Source of the DNA: Anaerolineae bacterium
GTDB taxonomy: Bacteria; Chloroflexota; Anaerolineae; Aggregatilineales; Aggregatilineaceae
Length of the DNA: 64,000 nt
Direction of reading: 5' to 3'
NCBI GenBank assembly: GCA_018432315.1
Contig: JAHDLB010000027.1
Span: 62,001-126,000 of the forward strand
The translations under genes and the position numbers were made by a program. Under the pieces are notes generated by a model. It was given only the letters and a program-made list of their open reading frames with translations. It was not told where the DNA came from and searched no databases. Below are positions 23,946 to 32,300 of the stretch, in pieces. Every line of letters starts with the position of its first letter. Position 1 is the stretch's first letter.

Positions 23946-26732
23946 ATGGCTGATAAATATACCCCGCAAGAGATAGAGGCACGTTGGGCCCAGCGATGGG
24001 AGCGCGACGGACTCAATCGATCGACGATTGACCCGGACCGGCCCAAGTTCTACGCGCTGACCATGCTGCCGTATCCGAGCGGTGACCTGCATATCGGGCA
24101 CTGGTACGCGATGTCGCCATCCGATGCGCGGGCGCGGTGGCTGCAAATGAAAGGCTACAACGTCCTGTTCCCGATGGGGTTCGACGCGTTTGGCCTGAAC
24201 GCCGAGAACGCGGCGATCAAACGCAAGATTCACCCCAAAATCTGGACCGAGCAGAACATCGAGTTCATGCGCCGCCAACTGCGCACGATGGGCGCCATCT
24301 TCGACTGGGAGCGCGAAGCGGTCACCAGTCACCCGGACTACTACAAGTGGACGCAGTGGTTCTTCCTGCAGTTCTACAAGCACGGCCTGGCCTATCGCAA
24401 AATGGCGGCGGTCGATTTCTGCCCGCAGTGCAACACGACCCTGGCCCGCGAGCAGGTGTGGGGCGATGATCGTCACTGCGAGCGCTGCGGCACGCCGGTG
24501 ATCAAGAAAGACCTGGAGCAGTGGTTTTTCCGCACGACCGACTACGCCGACGAACTGCTCGACCACAGCCAGATCGATTGGCCGGAGCGCGTCAAGATCA
24601 TGCAGACCAACTGGATCGGGCGCAGCGAGGGCGCGCACGTCGTCTTCCGCACCGAGGACGGCGACCCGATGGAGGTCTTCACCACGCGGCCCGATACGCT
24701 GTGGGGCGCGACGTTCATGGTGCTGGCGCCGGAACACCCGCTGGTGGAGAAGGTCACCACGGCGCAGCAGCGCGCGGCGGTCGAGGCGTACGTCGCCGAG
24801 GCGGCCCGCAAGAGCGAGATCGACCGCACGGCGGAAGGTAAGGAGAAAACGGGCGTCTTCACCGGCGGCTATGCGATCAACCCGGTGAACAGCGAGCGCA
24901 TCCCGATCTGGATCGCGGACTACGTGCTGATCAGCTACGGCAGCGGCGCGATCATGGCCGTGCCGGCGCACGACCAGCGCGACTTCGAGTTCGCCCGCAA
25001 GTTCGACCTGCCGATCCGGATCGTGATCCAGCCCGAAGGGGCCGAGGACCTGAATCCGGACAACATGACCGAAGCCTGGCCGGGCGAGGGCGTGATGGTC
25101 AACAGCGGCCAGTTCGACGGCACGCCCGCGCACTATACCGGCGACGGCAAGAAGAACGAGGCGGTCGGCGTGGTAACCCGCTGGCTGGAGGAGCAGGGCA
25201 CCGGCCACGCGGCGGTGAACTACCGTCTGCGCGACTGGTTGATCAGCCGCCAGCGCTACTGGGGCGCGCCGATCCCGATCGTCTACTGCGACGACTGCGG
25301 CGTGGTGCCCGTGCCGGAAGACGACCTGCCTGTGCTGCTGCCGCACGACGTGGACTTCATGCCGACGGGCGAAAGCCCGCTGAAGTATCACGAGGGCTTC
25401 CTGAATACGACGTGCCCGCACTGCGGCGGTCCCGCCAAGCGCGAGACGGACACGATGGACACGTTCATGTGCTCGTCGTGGTACCAGTATCGCTACCTGA
25501 GCCCGCGCTACGATGGCGGCCCGTTCGACCCGGAAGAGGGCGCCTACTGGCTGCCGGTGGACCAGTACACGGGCGGCATCGAGCACGCGACGATGCACCT
25601 GATGTACACGCGGTTTTTCACCAAGGCCATGCGCGACTGCGGCGTGTTCGACCGGACGAAGGCCATCGCCGAGCGGATGGGCCGCGACACGGCGCACCTG
25701 TTCGACGAGCCGATGCTGCGCCTGTTCAACCAGGGCATGATCCTGGGCGAGCCGCGTGACGGTCACCTGGTCGTGGCCGAGGGAACGTTCGATGGTGGGA
25801 AGCTCAACGCGGCCCGCGTGCGCGTCGTCGGCAGCCTGGACGGCGTTTTGGTGGGCGCGGGGCAGGTGGCCGGCGAGGTGATGAAACGCACCGAGACGAC
25901 GCTGATCGTCCAGCCGCCGGAGGGGCGGTCCGTGGTGGTCGATACGGACGACCGGACCGTGTTCGACATCCCCGGCTTCGGCAGCGACGCGACGATCAAC
26001 CAGATCAAGCACCACCTGGAAGTCGAGAAGATGTCCAAGACGCAGGGCAACGTCGTCGCGCCGGATGAGCTGGTCGAGCAGTACGGGGCCGACACCGTCC
26101 GCGCCTACCTGATGTTCGCTTTCCGTTGGGACCAGGGCGGCCCGTGGGACAGCCAGGGCATTCAGGGCGTGGTCCGCTGGCTGAACGACGTGTGGGCGCT
26201 GGTGACCGAGGGCGCTCCCCAGGGCGGCGGCGATCCCGCCGCAGCGCGCGACCTGCGGCGCAAGGTGCACCAGGCGATCAAGAAAGTGTCCGACGGGCTG
26301 GAGTCGTTCGCCTTCAACACGGCGGTCGCCGCGCTGATGGAGCTGAAGAACGAGCTGCAGGACGCCCGCCGGGCGTCCAAAGTCGAGCGGGCGGTTTGGG
26401 ACGAGGCCATCACGAACATGCTGCTGCTGATGGCGCCCTTCACGCCGTTCATCGCGGAGGAACTGTGGGAGCGCACCGGGCACCCGTACAGCATCCACCG
26501 GCAGGCGTGGCCGGAATACGACCCGGAGATCGCCGCCGAGGACGAGATCACGCTGGTGGTGCAGGTCAACGGCAAGGTGCGGGACCGCATCCAGGTGCCC
26601 GCCGGGATCGCCGAGGAAGACGCCAAGCGGCTGGCCCTGGAATCGGGCGGGGCGCAGCGTCACATGGACGGCAAGCCGCCGCGCAAGGTGATCTACGTCG
26701 GCCAGCGCGGCATGGTGAATATCGTCGTGTGA
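23946..26732 (+). CDS. leuS: Leucyl-tRNA synthetase
   Basis: This 928-aa class I synthetase charges tRNA-Leu. The HIGH-type motif is PYPSGDLHIGHW near residues 39-50. A zinc-ribbon-like pair CPQC/CERC lies near 160-185. The CP1 editing domain includes TTRPDTLWGAT and AVPAHDQRD, and KMSKT is at residues 695-699. The block between MILGEPRDG and the KMSKS loop is a long leucine-specific insertion (about 95 residues). ATG 23946 is chosen because synthetase homology begins there (MADKYTPQEIEARW), with GGAG about 12 nt upstream. It is presumed to be the target of the Leu T-box 540 nt upstream, although a second terminator intervenes. Confidence 0.96.
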   Translation: MADKYTPQEIEARWAQRWERDGLNRSTIDPDRPKFYALTMLPYPSGDLHIGHWYAMSPSDARARWLQMKGYNVLFPMGFDAFGLNAENAAIKRKIHPKIWTEQNIEFMRRQLRTMGAIFDWEREAVTSHPDYYKWTQWFFLQFYKHGLAYRKMAAVDFCPQCNTTLAREQVWGDDRHCERCGTPVIKKDLEQWFFRTTDYADELLDHSQIDWPERVKIMQTNWIGRSEGAHVVFRTEDGDPMEVFTTRPDTLWGATFMVLAPEHPLVEKVTTAQQRAAVEAYVAEAARKSEIDRTAEGKEKTGVFTGGYAINPVNSERIPIWIADYVLISYGSGAIMAVPAHDQRDFEFARKFDLPIRIVIQPEGAEDLNPDNMTEAWPGEGVMVNSGQFDGTPAHYTGDGKKNEAVGVVTRWLEEQGTGHAAVNYRLRDWLISRQRYWGAPIPIVYCDDCGVVPVPEDDLPVLLPHDVDFMPTGESPLKYHEGFLNTTCPHCGGPAKRETDTMDTFMCSSWYQYRYLSPRYDGGPFDPEEGAYWLPVDQYTGGIEHATMHLMYTRFFTKAMRDCGVFDRTKAIAERMGRDTAHLFDEPMLRLFNQGMILGEPRDGHLVVAEGTFDGGKLNAARVRVVGSLDGVLVGAGQVAGEVMKRTETTLIVQPPEGRSVVVDTDDRTVFDIPGFGSDATINQIKHHLEVEKMSKTQGNVVAPDELVEQYGADTVRAYLMFAFRWDQGGPWDSQGIQGVVRWLNDVWALVTEGAPQGGGDPAAARDLRRKVHQAIKKVSDGLESFAFNTAVAALMELKNELQDARRASKVERAVWDEAITNMLLLMAPFTPFIAEELWERTGHPYSIHRQAWPEYDPEIAAEDEITLVVQVNGKVRDRIQVPAGIAEEDAKRLALESGGAQRHMDGKPPRKVIYVGQRGMVNIVV

Positions 26733-26761
26733 GGGCGGTCGGAGTAAGGAACGTAACGCAG

Positions 26762-26792
26762 CGCCGGAGGGGTATCGCGCCTCCGGCGTTTT
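26762..26792 (+). terminator. Terminator of leuS
   Basis: CGCCGGAGG (26762-26770) pairs with CCTCCGGCG (26780-26788), followed by TTTT. It ends at the stop codon of the convergent peptidase gene. Confidence 0.85.
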
Positions 26793-27497
26793 CTATTCGG
26801 CTTCCGGTGCCGCGAGCGTGAACGTCTGTTTGGCGCGGTAGACGTCCTGGTGGTCGGCGTCGCGGTAGACCACCACTTCGCCCGCGCCATCGACGTGATA
26901 GGTGCCGTCCGGGTGGGCGATCACGGCGGTGGTGTCGTCGATGCCGAGCAGCGTCACGCCTTCCGGCAGGTCCGCCAGCAACTGCGCGGGTGACAGGCGC
27001 ATCTGTACCAGGCTGTGATGGGGCAGCACGGCCAGGTGGGCCGCGATGCCCAGGCCCGGCTCCCATTCCCCGCCGAACCAGAACGCGCCGCCAATCGCCA
27101 TCGCGCTGGCGCCGGTCGCCATGAGCGCGGCCTTCCGCTCCAGCAGGCGATGCAGGACGGCCTCGGTCCTGGAGCCGCGCAGAATCTCCACCATGTCGAT
27201 CGGGCTGCCGTCGGTGAGGATCACGGCGTCCACTTTGTCGAGATCCTCGTATTCGGTGGCGGTGTTGGCTTCGAGCGGCGTGGTGATCAGCCTATACTCG
27301 GCGAACGTGCCCAGGTAGTTGAAATAGCGCATGGTTTCGTCAGCCACCTTGCGCGTCTTCTCGACGGACGCGGTCGGCACCACCATCACGCGGGGCCGGC
27401 TCTGGCGCCGGATCAGGTTCAGCCAGTTGTGATCGATCGATTTCGTGCGCGGCGAAAACGCGTCGCCGCCGTTCAGGACGAGATACCCTCGCATCAT
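26793..27497 (-). CDS. Peptidase S51 / cyanophycinase-like protein
   Basis: This 234-aa cytosolic protein has the class I glutamine-amidotransferase-like fold of the S51 family (dipeptidase E, cyanophycinase). It opens with GYLVLNGGDAFSP. The VMVVPTAS strand and the DAVILTDGSP block match the family, and the nucleophile serine is probably in ATGASAMAIG. The family norm is GxSAGA, so the +2 Gly is Met here. The usual His follows uncertainly. Activity on Asp-X dipeptides or cyanophycin is possible but unproven. It begins 24 nt after the 3' end of rnpB, so the two may be co-transcribed. Confidence 0.7.
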   Translation of the reverse strand: MMRGYLVLNGGDAFSPRTKSIDHNWLNLIRRQSRPRVMVVPTASVEKTRKVADETMRYFNYLGTFAEYRLITTPLEANTATEYEDLDKVDAVILTDGSPIDMVEILRGSRTEAVLHRLLERKAALMATGASAMAIGGAFWFGGEWEPGLGIAAHLAVLPHHSLVQMRLSPAQLLADLPEGVTLLGIDDTTAVIAHPDGTYHVDGAGEVVVYRDADHQDVYRAKQTFTLAAPEAE

Positions 27498-27520
27498 TCC
27501 CTATCCTGCCTGTGTGGTAC

Positions 27521-27898
27521 GGACTCAAGCCAACCTGTAAGCCGCGTTCTGTACCCGCCGGATGGTCCGGCAGGCGGTGATCATCTATCTGGGACGCCGA
27601 TTGCTCGACGCCTCGCGCAACCTACCCGGAACTCGAACGGGACGGGCCGCCCCTCGTTCCTGCTTGGTTTTGCTCCCGGTGGGGTTTGCCTGGCCGCCGG
27701 TGTCACCACCGGCGCCGGTGCGCTCTTACCGCACCGTTTCACCCTCACCCTCCCCGTGGGGAGGGCAATACACCTCTCTGTTGCACTATGCCGTCGGGTT
27801 GCCCCGCCTGGCTGTTAGCCAGCACCGTGCCCTGTGGAGCGCGGACTTTCCTCATCTCACGACGCGGTGAGACGCGATCACCCGGTCGACTTGAGTCC
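27521..27898 (-). ncRNA. rnpB: RNase P RNA
   Basis: This 378-nt RNA is the catalytic subunit of RNase P. P1 is closed by GGACTCAAG (27890-27898) pairing with CTTGAGTCC (27521-27529). The universal 5' core GATGAGGAAAGTCCGCGCTC is present, as are GGTAAGAGCGCACC-like and GGTTGCGCGAGG-like internal elements, and the 3' core ACAGAACGCGGCTTACAGG. The size and order fit the bacterial ancestral type A. It is transcribed from a TATAAT promoter at 27907-27912, between serS and the S51 gene. Confidence 0.96.
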
Positions 27899-27906
27899 TG
27901 CTGCCT

Positions 27907-27915
27907 ATTATACCA
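27907..27915 (-). promoter_or_regulatory. Extended -10 promoter of rnpB
   Basis: The minus strand reads TGGTATAAT, a consensus -10 (27907-27912) with the extended TG. No good -35 is seen. It lies 7-9 bp before the rnpB 5' end and about 33 bp past the serS stop. Confidence 0.75.
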
Positions 27916-27947
27916 TCCCCGCGCCGGGATTTCTGCCCCGAGCAGGT

Positions 27948-29381
27948 CTAGCGCGCCGGCTCGATCACTTCCAGCCCGCCCATGTAGGGGCGGATCACGT
28001 CCGGCACGACGACGCTGCCGTCTTTTTGCTGGTAGTTTTCCAGCACGGCGATCAGCGTGCGCGTCATGCCCAGGCCGGAGCCGTTGAGCGTGTGCACGTA
28101 GCGGGGGCGTCCCCCGCCGACGGGCCGGTAGCGGATGTTGGCGCGGCGGGCCTGGAACTCTGCCGTGTTGCTGCACGAGCTGACTTCGAGCCACTCCTGG
28201 CTGCCGGGCGCCCACATCTCGATGTCGTATTTCTTGGCCGCGGCAAACCCCAGGTCGCCGGTCACCATCTCCACGCGCCGGTAGGGGATCCGGAGCATCC
28301 GGCACACGTTCTCGGCGGCCCCGGTCAGCGATTCCAGCTCGGCGTAGCCGGTTTCGGGCGTGGTGAACTTGTACAACTCGACTTTCTCGAACTGGTGCAC
28401 GCGCTTGATGCCGCGCACGTCGCGCCCGGCGCTCATCTTCTCGCGGCGGAAGCACGGCGTATGGGCCACGTAATACAGCGGCAGGTCGGCCTCCTCGAAG
28501 ATCTCCCCGGCGTGCATGTTGGTCAGCGCGACCTCCGCCGTGGGCAGCATGTAAAGCTCGGACTCCGCGTCGAAGTACACCACGTCGCGGAACTTGGGGA
28601 ACTGCGCGGACCCGAACATCGCTTCTTCGCGCACCATGAACGGCGGGTAGATCTCCGTGTAGCCATGCTGGGTGGTGTGGACGTCCAGCAGCCAGGCGAT
28701 CAGGGCGCGGTAGAGGCGCGCGCCCATCGCTTTGAGCAGGTAGAAGCGGGTGCCGGACAGCTTGACGCCGCGCTCGAAATCGATCACGTCGAGTGCCGGG
28801 CCCAGGTCCCAGTGCGGCAGCGGCTCGAAGTCAAACGACCGCATCTCGCCCTGTACGGGGTGGATGACGTTTTCCTCCTCGCTGCGCCCGACCGGGGTGC
28901 TCTCGTGCGGCATGTTGGGGATCCACAGCATGTGCTCGCCCAGCTCGGCGTCGACGGCGCGCACCTGGGCATCCAGCTCGCCCACGCGCGCGCCGAGGTT
29001 CTTCATTTCCTCGGTCAGCGTATCGAGCGCGGCGGTCACGTCGGCCTGAGTCGCGCCGGCCTGGGCCGGATCGTCGGGCGGCCATTCCAACGCCGCCAGA
29101 AAGCCATCGATGTCCCCGTCCTTGAGCGCGGCAACCGCCTGCCGCGCGCCCGCCACCACCTGGGCCGGCGACAGCGCCTTGTTGCCGCGAAAACGGCCCA
29201 TCTGCTTGTTCAACTGGTTGCGGTTGGCCTTGATCGCTTCGACCTCGGTCAGCAGCGCGCGGCGCCGCTGGTCCAGCTCGAGGATCGCGTCGATGCGCTG
29301 CACAGCCCCTTCGTCGTTGAGCTTGCGCAGTTGGTCTTTGACCCAATCGGGTTTTTCGCGGATGAGGGTGATGTCGATCAT
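27948..29381 (-). CDS. serS: Seryl-tRNA synthetase
   Basis: This 477-aa class II synthetase charges tRNA-Ser (and tRNA-Sec where present). The N-terminal antiparallel coiled-coil arm runs from about residue 25 to 110 and is followed by the catalytic domain. Motif 2 is visible as TPCFRREKMSAGRDVRG, and motif 3 near LNGSGLGMTRTLIAVLENYQ. ATG 29381 (MIDITLIREKPDW) matches the family start, although the frame is open further upstream. It overlaps the small membrane gene by 4 nt (ATGA), so translation is probably coupled. Both genes lie behind the serine T-box. Confidence 0.95.
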   Translation of the reverse strand: MIDITLIREKPDWVKDQLRKLNDEGAVQRIDAILELDQRRRALLTEVEAIKANRNQLNKQMGRFRGNKALSPAQVVAGARQAVAALKDGDIDGFLAALEWPPDDPAQAGATQADVTAALDTLTEEMKNLGARVGELDAQVRAVDAELGEHMLWIPNMPHESTPVGRSEEENVIHPVQGEMRSFDFEPLPHWDLGPALDVIDFERGVKLSGTRFYLLKAMGARLYRALIAWLLDVHTTQHGYTEIYPPFMVREEAMFGSAQFPKFRDVVYFDAESELYMLPTAEVALTNMHAGEIFEEADLPLYYVAHTPCFRREKMSAGRDVRGIKRVHQFEKVELYKFTTPETGYAELESLTGAAENVCRMLRIPYRRVEMVTGDLGFAAAKKYDIEMWAPGSQEWLEVSSCSNTAEFQARRANIRYRPVGGGRPRYVHTLNGSGLGMTRTLIAVLENYQQKDGSVVVPDVIRPYMGGLEVIEPAR

Positions 29382-29566
29382 AGCTCGTGTTCCCTTTCGT
29401 GGTGTGCCTGGAGTTCGGATTCGCGCGCCTGTTCGCGGCGCCGGAGATACCGCGTCCGGTCCTGGTAGAGCCGGAGAAATGCCAGCGACAGGCCGATCAG
29501 AATGATGCCAATGACCAGCCCGTCCCATACGTCGGGGGTCATGAAGTCGAAGTGGATATCTGACAT
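29378..29566 (-). CDS. Small single-pass membrane protein coupled to serS
   Basis: This 62-aa product starts MSDIHFDFMTPDVWDGLVIG. One hydrophobic segment covers about residues 17-32 (LVIGIILIGLSLAFL) and is followed by a strongly basic and then mixed-charge helical tail (TRYLRRREQARESELQAHHE). GGAGGG lies 9 nt upstream of the ATG. It sits between the serine T-box terminator and serS and overlaps the serS start by 4 nt, so it is the first cistron under tRNA-Ser control. No family is recognised; the positive-inside rule puts the C-terminus in the cytoplasm. The ORF is supported by its ribosome-binding site and coupling. Confidence 0.75.
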   Translation of the reverse strand: MSDIHFDFMTPDVWDGLVIGIILIGLSLAFLRLYQDRTRYLRRREQARESELQAHHEREHEL

Positions 29567-29585
29567 AGGCGTGCCCTCCAAATAC

Positions 29586-29621
29586 AAAAAGCCCCCTGCC
29601 TGGACCAACCAGGACGAGGGG
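29586..29621 (-). terminator. Terminator of the serine T-box
   Basis: On the minus strand CCCCT (29617-29621) pairs with AGGGG (29593-29597), and CCTGG (29609-29613) with CCAGG (29599-29603). GCTTTTTG follows. Confidence 0.88.
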
Positions 29622-29843
29622 ACTCGCGGTGCCACCTGGATTCGCCCGCGCCTCGCAGCACGGACCTCACTGAGTCGGGGACTCGGCGCGGTAACGGGCG
29701 CACCCGGCCTGACTTGGCGATCGCAATCGTTTCGACAGGCGACGTTTCGGGAGTGGATTTCGGCGGGCGGCGCGCTGCCTTGCACCAACCGGCAGCTCTC
29801 TGGGCGCGTGTTTCCGCTTACTTGGCTCCGTCGAAGTCGTTCT
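29586..29843 (-). promoter_or_regulatory. Serine-type T-box riboswitch
   Basis: On the minus strand stem I carries AGTA (29819-29822), the distal signature CAGAGAGCTGCCGGTTGGTG, and the specifier strand GAAA-TCC-A, with TCC (Ser) at 29755-29757. A CCCGTTA IIA/B-like element follows. The T-box core AGGTGGCACCGCG has bulge TGGC (29631-29634), which pairs with GCCA and so fits tRNA-Ser, whose discriminator is G73. The terminator is at 29586-29621. The downstream synthetase is serS. Family and specificity are well supported; the specifier was read by analogy of loop geometry. Confidence 0.92.
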
Positions 29844-29849
29844 GCGGGC

Positions 29850-29878
29850 AGTGTAACAGGCCGCCTGCTGGCTGTCAA
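29850..29878 (-). promoter_or_regulatory. Promoter of the serine T-box operon
   Basis: On the minus strand TTGACA (29873-29878) and TACACT (29850-29855) are spaced 17 bp. The predicted start is near 29843. Confidence 0.8.
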
Positions 29879-30059
29879 GTACCAACCAGTTTGCACGGAT
29901 TTTGAACCAAACTGTTACCTCAGCGATAAGCATATAAGGTAGGGATGCGTGCACCTGTTCATGCGGATTCGAGGATGAGTGTCACTGTGCATCGCCGGTC
30001 CGGCAGCGGTAGACTTTATCGCCCGACCCATGAGCTGCCGGTCAGTTTCGCCAATTCGC

Positions 30060-30088
30060 TTGTCACAAGGGTAGGTCTGTCATACAAT
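30060..30088 (+). promoter_or_regulatory. Promoter of the opp-type operon
   Basis: TTGTCA (30060-30065) and TACAAT (30083-30088) are spaced 17 bp, about 88 nt before the oppD start. Nothing else was recognised between the two operon promoters at 29879-30059. Confidence 0.75.
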
Positions 30089-30175
30089 CCTGCCGGTTAT
30101 CCGGTCGATAGAGTGGTTGGTCTGTTGTTCGCGATCGCGTCCGGCGACCGCGCAACGGTATAAGGAGAGTTAGTC

Positions 30176-31183
30176 TTGACTGTTTTGATGGAGGTCAAAG
30201 ACCTCACGACCCGTTTTCATACCGAAGAAGGGACGGTCTACGCGGTCAACGGCGTATCCTACACGCTCAATGAGGGAGAGACGTTGGGCGTGGTGGGCGA
30301 GAGCGGCTGCGGCAAGAGCGTGCATGCCCTCTCGATCATGGGGCTGATCCCCAAGCCGCCGGGCGAGATCCCGAAGGGAGAGGTGATCTTCCGCGGGCGC
30401 GACCTGCTGAAACTGTCCAAGAACCAGCAGCGGCTGGTGCGTGGCGCCGAAATCGCGATGGTCTTTCAGGACCCGATGACCTCGCTCAACCCGGTGCTGA
30501 CGGTAGGGCGCCAGATCACCGAGGCGCTCAAACTGCACCTGGGCATGGACAACGAGCAAGCGCGCGCCCGCGCCGCCGAGCTGCTGTCGATGGTGGGTAT
30601 CCCGGCGGCCCGCGAGCGGCTGGACGACTACCCGCACCAGTTCTCCGGCGGCATGCGCCAGCGCGCCATGATCGCGATGGGCCTGTCGTGCAACCCGCAG
30701 TTGTTGATCGCCGACGAGCCGACGACCGCGCTCGACGTCACGATCCAGGCGCAGATTCTCGACCTGGTGCGGCGCCTGCGCGACAAGATTGGCATGGCGA
30801 TGATCTGGATCTCGCACGACCTGGGCGTGGTGGCCGGCCTGGCCGACACCGTGCAGGTGATGTACGCCGGGTATATCGTCGAGCGCGGCTCGGCCAAGGC
30901 CGTGTACCGCGACTCGCGCCATCCGTATACGAAGGGGCTGCTCGGCTCGCTGCCGCGCCTGGACCAGAAGAACGAGCGCCTGTTTTCGATCGAGGGCGCG
31001 CCGCCCGATATGCGCTATCTGCCCAAGGGCTGCCCGTTCGCGCCGCGCTGCGTGTACCGGATCGACAAATGCGAAGAGAATCCCCCCTTGTTACCCGTTC
31101 CCGAAGGAGAATCCGGCCACGTGATGGCCTGCTGGGTTGATGTCCGTTCAGAGGAGGTTATTGATGAGCCAGTCCATGCCTGA
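30176..31183 (+). CDS. oppD: Oligopeptide/dipeptide ABC transporter ATPase D
   Basis: This 335-aa cytoplasmic ATPase energises a peptide-type importer. Walker A is GESGCGKS near residue 43, the Q-loop [11 protein letters not shown], the signature FSGGMRQR, Walker [13 protein letters not shown] and the H-loop ISHDLGVV. The C-terminal OppD/F extension has [19 protein letters not shown], which resembles the cysteine cluster of OppD/DppD. TTG 30176 is used because AAGGAGAG (30162-30169) is 6 nt upstream; ATG 30188 would be 18 nt away. It overlaps oppF by 20 nt. The substrate is not defined because no binding protein gene is present. Confidence 0.93.
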   Translation: MTVLMEVKDLTTRFHTEEGTVYAVNGVSYTLNEGETLGVVGESGCGKSVHALSIMGLIPKPPGEIPKGEVIFRGRDLLKLSKNQQRLVRGAEIAMVFQDPMTSLNPVLTVGRQITEALKLHLGMDNEQARARAAELLSMVGIPAARERLDDYPHQFSGGMRQRAMIAMGLSCNPQLLIADEPTTALDVTIQAQILDLVRRLRDKIGMAMIWISHDLGVVAGLADTVQVMYAGYIVERGSAKAVYRDSRHPYTKGLLGSLPRLDQKNERLFSIEGAPPDMRYLPKGCPFAPRCVYRIDKCEENPPLLPVPEGESGHVMACWVDVRSEEVIDEPVHA

Positions 31184-32201
31184 TACGCAAGCGAAATCTG
31201 CTCCGGCTACCTCCTCAGCCGATGGCCGGAAAGTGCTCGTTGAGGTGACCGATCTCAAGAAGCATTTCCCGATCAAGTCCGGGATTCTGTTCCAGCGCGA
31301 AGTGGCCGCCGTCAAAGCGGTGGATGGCGTGAGCTTCAAAATATACGAAGGCGAGACGCTGGGGCTGGTGGGCGAAAGCGGTTGTGGCAAGTCCACGACG
31401 GGCCGCACGATCTTGCAGCTTTACCAACCAACCTCCGGCAGCGTGAAATTCGACGGCCAGGAAATTACCGATCTCAAAGGCAACGCCTTGCGCCGGATGC
31501 GCCGCAAGATGCAGATGGTGTTCCAGGACCCGTACGCGTCGCTCAATCCCCGCATGTCGGTGGGGCGCATCGTGGCCGAGCCGCTGGTGGTGCACAACAT
31601 TGGCACCAAGAAGGAACGCGAGGAGCGCGTGGCCGAGCTGCTCGAGCTGGTCGGGCTGAACCCGTATTTCGTCCGCCGCTATCCGCACGAATTCTCCGGC
31701 GGCCAGCGCCAGCGCATTGGTCTGGCGCGCTCGCTGGCGCTGAATCCGAAGTTCATCGTGGCCGACGAGCCGATCTCCGCGCTCGACGTGTCGATCCAGG
31801 CCCAGGTGGTGAACCTGCTCGAAAAGCTCCAGAATGAGCTGGGCCTCACGTATTTGTTCATCGCCCACGACCTGAGCATGGTGCGCCATCTCTGCGACCG
31901 CGTTGCGGTGATGTATCTCGGCAAGGTCGTCGAGATCGCCGAGAGCGAGGAGCTGTACACCAATCCGCTCCATCCCTATACTCAGGCGCTGCTGTCGGCG
32001 GTGCCCGTGCCGGACCCGGTCGTCGAAGAGACGCGGCAGCGCATCATCCTGAAGGGTGATGTGCCCAGCCCGATCAACCCGCCGAAAGGCTGCAATTTCA
32101 ACACACGGTGCCCGGTGTCGGTGGATGTGTGTTTCGATCAGGACCCTGAGCTCGTCGAGATTTTGCCCGATCACTGGGTGGCCTGCCATCGCGTGATTTA
32201 G
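31164..32201 (+). CDS. oppF: Oligopeptide/dipeptide ABC transporter ATPase F
   Basis: This 345-aa second ATPase forms a heterodimer with OppD. Walker A is GESGCGKST, the Q-loop [12 protein letters not shown], the signature FSGGQRQR, Walker [13 protein letters not shown] and the H-loop IAHDLSMV. The C-terminal [20 protein letters not shown] is the OppF-type extension. ATG 31164 is selected because GAGGAGG precedes it; the frame stays open to 31137. It overlaps the end of oppD by 20 nt. Confidence 0.93.
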   Translation: MSQSMPDTQAKSAPATSSADGRKVLVEVTDLKKHFPIKSGILFQREVAAVKAVDGVSFKIYEGETLGLVGESGCGKSTTGRTILQLYQPTSGSVKFDGQEITDLKGNALRRMRRKMQMVFQDPYASLNPRMSVGRIVAEPLVVHNIGTKKEREERVAELLELVGLNPYFVRRYPHEFSGGQRQRIGLARSLALNPKFIVADEPISALDVSIQAQVVNLLEKLQNELGLTYLFIAHDLSMVRHLCDRVAVMYLGKVVEIAESEELYTNPLHPYTQALLSAVPVPDPVVEETRQRIILKGDVPSPINPPKGCNFNTRCPVSVDVCFDQDPELVEILPDHWVACHRVI

Positions 32202-32300
32202 CGGGCATGGGATACCAGGGAAGAGATTGAGGGTTAGCCGGTTGGCGGCAGCCCTCGTCACATCATCCACACGTGTAAGAGCGTTTCAAGGAGATTTAGC

